In this document: positions 1-6,858 of the stretch, one piece after another
Layout of the letters: every line of letters starts with the position of its first letter
How positions within the stretch are numbered: the stretch's first letter is position 1
Assembly: GCA_902797915.1 (NCBI GenBank)
Contig: CADBUK010000122.1
Coordinates: forward strand, 1-37,584
Direction: 5' to 3'
Origin: Oscillospiraceae bacterium
Lineage (GTDB): Bacteria; Bacillota; Clostridia; Oscillospirales; Acutalibacteraceae
Length of the DNA stretch: 37,584 bases
The notes under the pieces: model-generated
What the model saw: only the letters and a program-made list of their open reading frames with translations
Told to the model about the DNA's origin: nothing
Database searches by the model: none
Program-made: the position numbers and the translations under genes

Positions 1-823
1 CCTCAATACCGTGAGCGCCCTTTTCCTTGCGGAAGCAGGGAGAATAAGAGGTTAAGGTCATCGGAAGCTTTTCCTCGGGGGTAATGGTGTCAATAAACTT
101 GCCTATCATTGAATGCTCGGAGGTGCCGATTAAATATAAATCCTCGCCCTCAATTTTATACATCATTGCGTCCATCTCGGCAAAGCTCATAACGCCGTCA
201 ACAACGGCGGAGCGAATCATAAACGGCGGCACGCAGTATGTGAAGCCGCGGTTAATCATAAAATCGCGCGCATAAGCAAGCACTGCGGAATGAAGCCTTG
301 CGATATCGCCCATAAGATAATAGAAGCCGTTGCCCGCAACTCTGCCCGCGGCGTCAAGGTCAATGCCGTCAAAGGTTTCCATAATATCGGTGTGGTACGG
401 AATTTCGTAATCGGGCACAACGGGCTCGCCGTAGCGCTGAACCTCAACGTTTTCGGAATCGTCCTTTCCTATCGGAACGGAATCGTCAATGATGTTGGGA
501 ATTGTCATCATAATCTTGGTAACCTCTGCGGTCAGCTCCGTTTCCTTTTTGGAAAGCTCCTCAAGCTCGTCCGCCTGAGCCTTAACCTGCTCGCGCAGCG
601 CCATTCCCTCTTCCTTTTTGCCCTGCGCCATAAGGTTGCCGATTTCCTTTGAAAGCTTGTTGCGGTTTGCGCGAAGCTCGTCGGCACGCTTTTGTGCCTC
701 TCTTTTTTCTTCGTCAAGGGCGATTACTCTGTCAACAAGCGGCAGCTTCTCGTCCTGAAACTTCTTTTTGATGTTTTCCTTAACAATTTCGGGGTTTTCC
801 CTAACAAATCTGATGTCTAACAT
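1..823 (-). CDS. serS: Seryl-tRNA synthetase, C-terminus cut by window edge
   Basis: Charges tRNA-Ser with serine in the cytoplasm. The reading frame runs from ATG at 823 to the window edge, so 274 codons of a roughly 425-codon family are visible. The start follows GGAG at 831-834. Residues about 30-100 are Lys/Glu-rich and predicted to form the antiparallel coiled-coil tRNA arm (NRNKLSKEIGNLMAQGKK). The class II core begins near residue 115, and the motif 2 region SYSPCFRKEKGAHG lies close to the cut. A GTSEH segment near residue 230 stands where many bacterial enzymes have PTAEV; this variant resembles archaeal-type and some clostridial SerRS from memory. The gene is downstream of parB on the same strand, separated by a hairpin array. 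Identification is firm; the C-terminal half cannot be assessed. Confidence 0.95.
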   Translation of the reverse strand, partial: MLDIRFVRENPEIVKENIKKKFQDEKLPLVDRVIALDEEKREAQKRADELRANRNKLSKEIGNLMAQGKKEEGMALREQVKAQADELEELSKKETELTAEVTKIMMTIPNIIDDSVPIGKDDSENVEVQRYGEPVVPDYEIPYHTDIMETFDGIDLDAAGRVAGNGFYYLMGDIARLHSAVLAYARDFMINRGFTYCVPPFMIRSAVVDGVMSFAEMDAMMYKIEGEDLYLIGTSEHSMIGKFIDTITPEEKLPMTLTSYSPCFRKEKGAHGIE

Positions 824-861
824 AATATTTCTCCTAAAACAATATAATCGGGTGCGGGTTA

Positions 862-1036
862 TTCCCCTGTTAGGGGAAATGTCTGCGTAGCAGACAAAAG
901 GGTCTGCCGCCTCTGCAAGAGGTCCCGCCCAAAACTCGCCACAGGCGAATTTCACTGTCCGCTTGCGGACAATTTCACTTTTGCGAAGCAAAAATTTCAC
1001 TCGTGCGCAACACGAATTTCACTGCAAATAAGTTTG
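862..1036. repeat. Array of small hairpins with ATTTCACT linkers
   Basis: The parB-serS gap (213 bp) is largely filled with short perfect palindromes. The first four have 3-nt loops: TTCCCCT-GTT-AGGGGAA (862-878), TGTCTGC-GTA-GCAGACA (880-896), CCTCT-GCA-AGAGG (910-922), TCGCC-ACA-GGCGA (936-948). Then GTCCGC-TT-GCGGAC (957-970), TTTTGC-GAA-GCAAAA (979-993) and TCGTG-CGCAA-CACGA (1001-1015) follow. The 8-mer ATTTCACT occurs at 949, 972, 994 and 1016, a period of 22-23 bp, while the stems between differ. A further hairpin at about 1025-1056 includes the parB stop codon. Related arrays lie at about 11180-11421, 14541-14640, 30790-30833 and 35360-35420. Function is unknown. Confidence 0.8.
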
Positions 1037-1888
1037 CTATTCAGCAAGCTTATTTGCCAGGTCCTTCAGCTCTTCCATATTATAAAACTCAATTTCAAGC
1101 GTGCCCTTGCCTCTGCCGGTATAAACCTTAACGCGCCTGCCGAGAGCCTCCGTCAGCGAAAGCTCAACCTCGTCGTAAAAGCTGTCTCTGCGGCGTGAGC
1201 GTTTCTGCGGAACAGTACCCGCGCTGTCCTTTATTTTTGCAAGGCGTTCCACGTCGCGCACCGTCAGCTTGTTGTTGATTATATTCTGCGCCGCCTCGTA
1301 AATCATAGCGTCATTTTCAAGCGCAAGCAGCGCACGCGCGTGACCTGCGGAAATGTCGCCGTTTTTGGTCATCTCAAGCACCTCGGGCGGAAGCCTTAAA
1401 AGGCGCAGACTGTTTGCGATTGCGGGACGGCTTTTGCCGACGCTTGTTGCAATCTCCTCCTGGGTGAAGCCGCATTTATCAATAAGCGCCTGAAGGCCCT
1501 CTGCCTCTTCAATCGGGTTTAAATCCTCGCGCTGCAGGTTTTCGATGATTGCGATTTCCATCGTTTCGGTGTCGGTAAGCTCCTTAACAACTACGGGAAC
1601 CTCCTTCAGCCCAACCATTCTGCACGCTCTCCATCGGCGCTCGCCCGCTACAAGCTGATAGCCCCCGTTCGGCAGCGGACGCACAAGCAACGGCTGCAAA
1701 ACGCCGTGCTGGCGGATACTGTCTGCAAGCTCCATAAGCGTACCCTCGTCAAAGGTTTTACGCGGCTGGTCCTTGTTCGGCACAATTTCATTGATTGAAA
1801 GCGTGTTTGTAGCAACCATATCCTCGGTTGCGTTTTCAAACATCAGCGCGCCGAGCCCCTTACCGAGCCCTGACTGTTTCTTTGCCAT
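1037..1888 (-). CDS. parB: Chromosome partitioning protein ParB (Spo0J)
   Basis: CTP-dependent DNA clamp that loads at parS sites and organises the origin with ParA and SMC. The 283 residues match the usual length. The ParB/Srx nucleotide-binding domain spans about 28-125 with GERRWRA (82-88) and ENLQREDLNP (116-125). A helix-turn-helix follows at about 143-165 (GKSRPAIANSLRLL), and the C-terminal 70 residues form the dimerisation region. The start ATG has AAGGAG seven bases upstream. It follows parA with a 29-bp gap, so the two are probably co-transcribed. Three parS sites at 2797-3080 supply its target beside the operon. A second ParB-family gene lies at 3217-4026, but this one is the conventional parA partner by position. 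Confidence 0.95.
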   Translation of the reverse strand: MAKKQSGLGKGLGALMFENATEDMVATNTLSINEIVPNKDQPRKTFDEGTLMELADSIRQHGVLQPLLVRPLPNGGYQLVAGERRWRACRMVGLKEVPVVVKELTDTETMEIAIIENLQREDLNPIEEAEGLQALIDKCGFTQEEIATSVGKSRPAIANSLRLLRLPPEVLEMTKNGDISAGHARALLALENDAMIYEAAQNIINNKLTVRDVERLAKIKDSAGTVPQKRSRRRDSFYDEVELSLTEALGRRVKVYTGRGKGTLEIEFYNMEELKDLANKLAE

Positions 1889-1917
1889 ATCTATTCTCCT
1901 TTATTTCACAAGAACAT

Positions 1918-2679
1918 TTACTGTCTTTTTAAAAACTCTTCTGCAAGCTTTTTGTAGGCAAATGAAGGCTTTGAGTATTTTTCATAGTAAATTATAGGCT
2001 GTCCGAAGCTTGGCGCCTCCGCTAATTTAACGCTGCGCGGTATCATTGTTTTGTACGCCTTGTTCGGAAAATACTTGTTAACCTCGTCAATTACCTGCTG
2101 ATTTAATTTAAGGCGGCTGTCATACATAGTAAAGATTACGCCCTCAAGCTCAAGGTGCTCGTTATAATGCTGCTTAACCGTGCGCACGGTTGCTACAAGC
2201 TGGCTGAGCCCCTCAAGCGCGTAGTATTCGCACTGCAGCGGAACAATCAGAGTGTCCGCCGCCGTAAGCGCGTTAAGGCTCAGAAGCCCGAGGCTCGGCG
2301 GACAGTCAATAATAATGTAATCAAAATCCACTACAAGAGGCGCAAGTGCCTTTTTCAATGAAAAAAAGCGTTCCTCCTGCTCAGCAAGCTCAAGCTCTGC
2401 GCCTGCAAGATTCATATTCGCGGGCAGTATGGACAGGTTTTTAAACTCTGTTTCAATTAGAATAGCCCTTGCCTGTACGCTGTTAATAAGAATATCGTAT
2501 GTTGAATACTCAATCTCGCCCTTATCAACGCCAACACCGCTTGTGGAATTGCCCTGCGGGTCAACGTCAACAAGCAAGGTTTTCTTTCCTTTTGCGCCAA
2601 GCGCGGCGGCAAGACTAACACAGGTGGTTGTTTTACCGACTCCGCCTTTCTGATTAAATATAGCTACAATCTTTCCCAT
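1918..2679 (-). CDS. parA: Chromosome partitioning ATPase ParA (Soj)
   Basis: Deviant-Walker ParA ATPase that works with ParB in origin segregation; Soj-type members also affect DnaA activity (family knowledge). The ATG at 2679 was chosen over an in-frame ATG at 2697 because AAGGCGGAG sits just upstream of it and the protein then begins MGKIVAIFNQKGGVGKTT, as in the family. Length is 253 residues. The deviant Walker A KGGVGKTT is at 11-18. The segment DYIIIDCPPSLG supplies Walker B, and a C-terminal PRSVKLAEAPSFGQP motif is typical. The promoter is TTGATT-N18-TATAAT at 2755-2784, with a parS site immediately upstream, so ParB could modulate its own operon. Confidence 0.95.
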   Translation of the reverse strand: MGKIVAIFNQKGGVGKTTTCVSLAAALGAKGKKTLLVDVDPQGNSTSGVGVDKGEIEYSTYDILINSVQARAILIETEFKNLSILPANMNLAGAELELAEQEERFFSLKKALAPLVVDFDYIIIDCPPSLGLLSLNALTAADTLIVPLQCEYYALEGLSQLVATVRTVKQHYNEHLELEGVIFTMYDSRLKLNQQVIDEVNKYFPNKAYKTMIPRSVKLAEAPSFGQPIIYYEKYSKPSFAYKKLAEEFLKRQ

Positions 2680-2754
2680 AAGTACTCCGCCTTTCATTGC
2701 CGGAAGGTTATATATATAAATAGTATTAATTTATATATTATATAATACAGTGTA

Positions 2755-2784
2755 ATTATACACCAAAGCGTTACTATAAATCAA
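2755..2784 (-). promoter_or_regulatory. Putative sigma-A promoter of parA-parB
   Basis: On the minus strand, TTGATT (2784-2779), an 18-bp spacer and TATAAT (2760-2755). A start near 2748 would give a leader of about 70 nt to the parA ATG. The nearest parS site ends 12 bp upstream of the -35 box. Confidence 0.6.
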
Positions 2785-2796
2785 TACAAAACGGAA

Positions 2797-2812
2797 AGTT
2801 TCACGTGAAACA
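2797..2812. promoter_or_regulatory. parS site 1
   Basis: AGTTTCACGTGAAACA: a 16-mer palindrome differing at one end base from the Firmicutes parS consensus TGTTTCACGTGAAACA. It lies just upstream of the parA promoter. Confidence 0.85.
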
Positions 2813-2868
2813 CAGGGGACTTTTTTTAGAAAATTGTGTACTATACATTTGTTCTCACAATATATTGT

Positions 2869-2884
2869 TGTTCCACGTGAAACA
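2869..2884. promoter_or_regulatory. parS site 2
   Basis: TGTTCCACGTGAAACA, identical to the well-known Bacillus-type parS 16-mer. It is the middle of three sites between the Noc-like gene and parA. Confidence 0.92.
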
Positions 2885-3064
2885 TTGCTTTTTAACATTT
2901 TCAACAGACTTTTTAACAATTTATAGATTATATGCTGCATATAAACAATACTTTTAAACGGTTTCAACATAGTTTTCAACAAAACTGCGACAAATCAAAC
3001 ATAGTTACAGACAAAATCAGCACAAATAAACATTGTTAAAGTGAAATTCAATATCTTGTGGTAA

Positions 3065-3080
3065 TGTTTCACGTGGAACA
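3065..3080. promoter_or_regulatory. parS site 3
   Basis: TGTTTCACGTGGAACA, a full parS match and the reverse complement of the site 2 sequence. Its centre is about 196 bp from site 2. Confidence 0.9.
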
Positions 3081-3216
3081 CAAGAGTAAATAAATCCCTG
3101 TAATAATAGAAATGCAGAACAGCCCGCCTTTCGACGAGCTGTTCCGCGTGATGAAAAGAGGAGAATATGTTAAAACGGTCGCCCGTTTTAAGCTAAGTTA
3201 GTCTTTTTCGGTATAA

Positions 3217-4026
3217 TTAAGCGGTTTTTGGCGAATTATCCGCCTTTTCCGCGTTTTTAGGTATTCTGACAAGGAATTCTATATAATCCTCGGTTTCGGT
3301 TTTGTTCGACTCCGCGGGAATTCCTGCCTCAATCATAGTGTTAATCGCTTTATTTACGGTATTAACAAATATACGCACGTCCTTGAATATCTTAACAACG
3401 TTCTTTTTCGGGCGGGCAGGCTTGTTAATCATTGAGGAAATCAGCGATTCCGTCTGCGTAACGTTCAGGTTGCGCTCTTTAATCGCTTTAAGCGCCGTCC
3501 ACAGCTGTTTTTCGTCCTCAAGCGCAAGCAGGGCGCGTGCGTGCCGCTCGGTAAGCCCTTCCTTTTCAATGAAATACCGCGCGTCCGCAGGTAGCTTTAA
3601 CAGCCTCAGCTTGTTTGAAAGCGCGCTTTGACTTTTGCCTAGCCTTTTTGCAATCTCTGTTTGCGATAAACCGAAGTGATTTTGCAGTTGACTGATTGCG
3701 GTTGCTTCCTCAAAAAAGCTTAAATCAGAGCGCTGAATGTTTTCAAGTATTGAATACAGTGCGCCGTCCTCATAATCGCAGTCAACAATCAGGCAGGGGA
3801 CCGTGCTTTGATTTGCAAGAATTGCGGCGCGCAATCTGCGTTCGCCTGCAATCAGCTCGTAGTAGTCGCTGTTGTTAATCCGCCGTGCCAGAAGGGGCTG
3901 AAGCACTCCGTTTGCCTTGATGGACTCCGACAGGCTCAGCAGCTCCTCGCTTTTAAACTGCTTTCTCGGCTGGTAGGGGTTAGGAAGCAGCTTTTCGGTT
4001 GCAATTCTTAAAACTTCCTCGGGCAT
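3217..4026 (-). CDS. Second ParB/Noc-family DNA-binding protein
   Basis: A ParB-family CTP clamp, 269 residues, with GERRLRA (61-67), ENIQRSDLS (95-103) and a helix-turn-helix at about 121-142 (SQTEIAKRLGKSQSALSNKL). By synteny (next to rsmG, upstream of parA-parB) it occupies the position of Noc, the nucleoid occlusion factor. However, the predicted protein begins MPEEVLRIATEKLLPNPYQP and so lacks the N-terminal amphipathic membrane-targeting helix of Bacillus Noc. I saw no clear Noc site (ATTTCCCGGGAAAT) in this window. It may be a Noc homologue with altered membrane targeting or a parS-binding ParB paralogue. GAGAGGA lies just upstream of the ATG. The gene stands alone between the rsmG terminator and the parS region. 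Confidence 0.85.
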   Translation of the reverse strand: MPEEVLRIATEKLLPNPYQPRKQFKSEELLSLSESIKANGVLQPLLARRINNSDYYELIAGERRLRAAILANQSTVPCLIVDCDYEDGALYSILENIQRSDLSFFEEATAISQLQNHFGLSQTEIAKRLGKSQSALSNKLRLLKLPADARYFIEKEGLTERHARALLALEDEKQLWTALKAIKERNLNVTQTESLISSMINKPARPKKNVVKIFKDVRIFVNTVNKAINTMIEAGIPAESNKTETEDYIEFLVRIPKNAEKADNSPKTA

Positions 4027-4087
4027 TTTTAATCCTCTCGATTACCCCTTGTCCTCACTGATATAATCTTATCACATTTTTTCACAG

Positions 4088-4120
4088 AAAAAAAGGATTT
4101 CTCGTCGGGAGAAATCCTTT
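4088..4120 (-). terminator. Intrinsic terminator of the mnmG-rsmG transcript
   Basis: A 12-bp perfect stem (AAAGGATTTCTC / GAGAAATCCTTT, 4092-4103 and 4109-4120) with a 5-nt loop, followed on the minus strand by a run of seven T. It lies directly after rsmG and before the parB-like gene. Confidence 0.88.
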
Positions 4121-4143
4121 ATATTATGTATTATTCGACAGTA

Positions 4144-4848
4144 TCAGAGCGGCTTGCTTGTAATTTTTTTAGCCCTTCTGGGATATTTTGTCGGCGTTTG
4201 CGAAATCTTTTTAATAACAACAAGGCGTCTCTTATCGCCGTTCGGCAGTTCAATCGGCACAACGCGCTCAAGCTCGCCGCCGAGCTTTTCAATTGCGTTA
4301 GCGGCAAGCGCCGTTTCATCCTCAGCGCCTTTCATTGCAACAAACACTCCGCCGACCTTAACAAGCGGCAGGCAGTATTCGCAAAGCTCGTTAAGCACCG
4401 CAACCGCACGGGAAACAACTACGTCAAAGCTTTCGCGCAGGTCGGTTTTTTGTCCGAACTCCTCGGCTCTGCCGTGCAGGATTTCGCAGAAGAGTCCCTC
4501 ATATTTAAGCGTTTCCCTAACAAAATTCAGCTTCTTGCCGACGCTGTCAATAAAGGTCAGCTCCAAATCGGGCCTTACAAACAGCAGGGGAAGCCCAGGA
4601 AAGCCTGCGCCGCAGCCTACGTCGGCAACGCGCGCCGCCTGCGGAAACTCAACCGCGTTAAAAACCGTAAGCGAATCCGCAAAATGCTTAACAACAACCT
4701 CGTCGGGCTCGGTTATCGCGGTTAAATTTGTGTGCGCGTTCCAGCGTTCAAGCCGCTGTGCCATCAGGTCAAAACGGTCAACCGCCATATTGTCAAGCTC
4801 AACGCCCACCTGATTTGCGCACTCTATTAGATAATCCTTGTCAATCAT
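4144..4848 (-). CDS. rsmG: 16S rRNA (guanine-527-N7)-methyltransferase RsmG (GidB)
   Basis: Uses S-adenosylmethionine to methylate N7 of G527 in 16S rRNA. The 234 residues match the family. The SAM-binding glycine motif VADVGCGAGFPGLPLLF lies at about 73-89. TFIDSVGKKLNFV and VVSRAVAVL are family motifs in the Rossmann fold. The C-terminus is basic (KYPRRAKKITSKPL). The start overlaps the end of mnmG by 8 bp, so translation is likely coupled. A strong terminator follows. Confidence 0.95.
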   Translation of the reverse strand: MIDKDYLIECANQVGVELDNMAVDRFDLMAQRLERWNAHTNLTAITEPDEVVVKHFADSLTVFNAVEFPQAARVADVGCGAGFPGLPLLFVRPDLELTFIDSVGKKLNFVRETLKYEGLFCEILHGRAEEFGQKTDLRESFDVVVSRAVAVLNELCEYCLPLVKVGGVFVAMKGAEDETALAANAIEKLGGELERVVPIELPNGDKRRLVVIKKISQTPTKYPRRAKKITSKPL

Positions 4849-6715
4849 TTTTCATCGACTCCAAAATAATATTAAGCGCCGCCACGTCCGCGGGGTTAAC
4901 GCCGCTTATTCTGCCCGCCTGCCCGAGATTTTCGGGTCTGATTTTTGAAAGCTTTTCAATCGCCTCAAGCCTTAAACCCTTCAGCGAGGAGTAATCCAAA
5001 TCAGCGGGGATTTGCTTTGCCTCAATTCTGCGCATTTCCTTAATCTGCGCTTCCTGCCTTGCGATGTAGCCCTCGTATTTCACGGAAATCTCTACCTGCT
5101 CAAACACCTCGTACGGCAGCTCGGGGCGGTCATCGTCAACGGACGTCAGCGCCTTGTAAGTAACCTGCGGGCGCTTCAGCAGCTCAATCATTTTACAGCC
5201 CTTGGTTAAGGGCGCGGTGCCGCACGCCTCTAAAATCTCATTAAGAGCGGGGGAGAGGGGAAGCGATTTTTCCTCAACCCTTCGGCGCTCGTTTTCAATC
5301 TGCTCCTGCTTTTCAAGGAAGGCGTTGTAACGCTCCTCGCTGATAAGCCCGATTTCGTGCCCGAGCGGAGTCAGCCTGATGTCCGCGTTATCCTGCCTGA
5401 GCACAAGGCGGTATTCGCTGCGGCTTGTCATCATACGGTACGGGTCGCTGCAGCCCTTGGTAACAAGGTCGTCAATCAGCGTTCCTATATAAGAGCCGCC
5501 GCGGTCAAGCGTAACAGCGGGCTTGCCCTGAACAAATCTTGCCGCGTTAATTCCCGCAACAAGTCCCTGCGCCGCCGCTTCCTCGTAACCGCTGCTGCCG
5601 TTAAACTGCCCCGCGCCGAACAGCCCCGCGTAGTCCTTGAATTCAAGCGACGCTTTAAGCGAGGTCGGGTCAACGCAGTCGTATTCAATTGCGTAAGCGG
5701 TGCGCATAACCTGCGCGTTTTCAAGCCCCGGAATAGTGTGCAGAAATTCAAGCTGCACCTCCTCGGGTAAGGAGGAGGAAAGCCCCTGCAGGTACATTTC
5801 CTCGGTTTCAAGTCCGCAGGGCTCAATGAAAAGCTGGTGCCTTTCCTTGTCTGCAAAGCGAACGATTTTATCCTCAAAGCTCGGGCAATAGCGCGGACCC
5901 TTGCCGTCTATTTTACCGCTGTACATCGGCGAACGGTGCAGATTTTTGAGGATAACCTCTTTTGTTTTTTCATTAGTATATGTAATATAGCACGCCGCCT
6001 TGTTTTCGGGGCGGGCTTCGGTTTCAAAGCTGAAGGGCACGGTGCGCTCGTCGCCAAGCTGAATTTCCGTTTTGCTGAAATCCACGCTGCGCCTGTTGAC
6101 GCGGCTTGGCGTGCCCGTTTTAAAGCGGCGCAGCGGAATACCGAGCGCTTTAATGCTGTCTGCAAGCTCGGTTGCGGGGAACATGCCGTCGGGTCCGCTT
6201 TCGTAAGCCGCCTCGCCGATATAAATTTTGCCGCCGAGGAAGGTTCCCGTTGCAATTACAACAGCCTTTGCCCCGTAAACCGCGCCGAGCCTTGTTGTCA
6301 GCAGCCATCCGTTTTCCGACTGCTCAAGCGCAGTAATCTCCGCCTGCCTTAAATCTAAATTTTCCTGAAGCTCAAGCGTGTGCTTCATTCCCTTTGAATA
6401 CTCGCGGCGGTCAATCTGCGCGCGCAGCGAGTGAACGGCGGGTCCTTTGCCGAGGTTGAGCATACGGCTCTGAATGCTGTACCTGTCAGCCGCCTTGCCC
6501 ATCTCGCCGCCGAGTGCGTCAAGCTCGCGCACAAGGTGTCCCTTTGACGTGCCGCCGATTGAGGGGTTGCAGGGCATATTGCCCACGGAGTCAAGGTTAA
6601 TTGCAAACACAGCAGTTTTGCACCCAAGGCGCGCGGCAGCAAGCGCAGACTCAATGCCTGCGTGCCCTGCGCCTATAACGGCAATATCATATTGTCCCGC
6701 GTTATACTTCTCCAT
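4841..6715 (-). CDS. mnmG: tRNA uridine-5-carboxymethylaminomethyl modification enzyme MnmG (GidA)
   Basis: FAD-dependent partner of MnmE in installing the (carboxymethyl)aminomethyl group at U34 of certain tRNAs. At 624 residues it is full length. The FAD-binding dinucleotide motif GAGHAGIESALAAARLG is at about 16-32. CNPSIGGTSKGHLVRE (about 49-64) and the second GTFLGGKIYIGE motif are typical. The C-terminal helical MnmE-binding domain ends in ISGVNPADVAALN. It is separated from mnmE by 143 bp that hold two small palindromes, yet both lie on the same strand with rsmG. Confidence 0.96.
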   Translation of the reverse strand: MEKYNAGQYDIAVIGAGHAGIESALAAARLGCKTAVFAINLDSVGNMPCNPSIGGTSKGHLVRELDALGGEMGKAADRYSIQSRMLNLGKGPAVHSLRAQIDRREYSKGMKHTLELQENLDLRQAEITALEQSENGWLLTTRLGAVYGAKAVVIATGTFLGGKIYIGEAAYESGPDGMFPATELADSIKALGIPLRRFKTGTPSRVNRRSVDFSKTEIQLGDERTVPFSFETEARPENKAACYITYTNEKTKEVILKNLHRSPMYSGKIDGKGPRYCPSFEDKIVRFADKERHQLFIEPCGLETEEMYLQGLSSSLPEEVQLEFLHTIPGLENAQVMRTAYAIEYDCVDPTSLKASLEFKDYAGLFGAGQFNGSSGYEEAAAQGLVAGINAARFVQGKPAVTLDRGGSYIGTLIDDLVTKGCSDPYRMMTSRSEYRLVLRQDNADIRLTPLGHEIGLISEERYNAFLEKQEQIENERRRVEEKSLPLSPALNEILEACGTAPLTKGCKMIELLKRPQVTYKALTSVDDDRPELPYEVFEQVEISVKYEGYIARQEAQIKEMRRIEAKQIPADLDYSSLKGLRLEAIEKLSKIRPENLGQAGRISGVNPADVAALNIILESMKND

Positions 6716-6858
6716 AGTGCCACCTTGTTGAATAAATAATTAATAATGAGAAATTAATAATTTCGGGTGGGCTATGCCCACACCCTTTATAAATAGGTGC
6801 GGATATTCCGCCCACAATTTTTCATTATTCACTATTCGTTATTCATTCAACGCAATTC
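6716..6858. repeat. mnmE-mnmG gap with two trinucleotide-loop hairpins
   Basis: The 143-bp gap contains GTGGGC-TAT-GCCCAC and GCGGA-TAT-TCCGC, both perfect stems with a TAT loop. They are flanked by AT-rich degenerate repeats of the ATTATTCATTATT kind. The palindromes resemble the GGTGCGGA-TCCGCCC module at 8303-8330. Confidence 0.5.

Larger units (their letters stand above)
2680..3216. other. AT-rich gene-free region upstream of parA with parS and DnaA-box-like motifs
   Basis: This 537-bp gap holds no convincing gene. It contains the parA promoter, three parS sites, and three 9-mers TTTTCAACA (2898), GTTTCAACA (2961) and TTTTCAACA (2973). These resemble the motifs in the dnaA-dnaN gap. Near the parB-like gene end are two hairpins: one at 3117-3144 with arms GAACAGC/GCTGTTC, and one at 3172-3189 with arms AAAACGG/CCGTTTT. 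The second may act as the terminator of the parB-like gene although its T-tract is poor. It could be a partition centre or part of a bipartite origin; the sequence alone does not decide. Confidence 0.5.

Noticed and set aside
949..1023. Regularly spaced 8-mers resembling a short CRISPR array
   Set aside because: The period is 22-23 bp, the repeat is only 8 bp and the spacers are self-complementary; no cas gene is present.
3167..3196. Nine-codon plus-strand ORF (MLKRSPVLS) with a good Shine-Dalgarno (AGAGGAG)
   Set aside because: It coincides with a hairpin at the end of the minus-strand parB-like gene and has no downstream plus-strand gene to regulate; too short to support as a gene.
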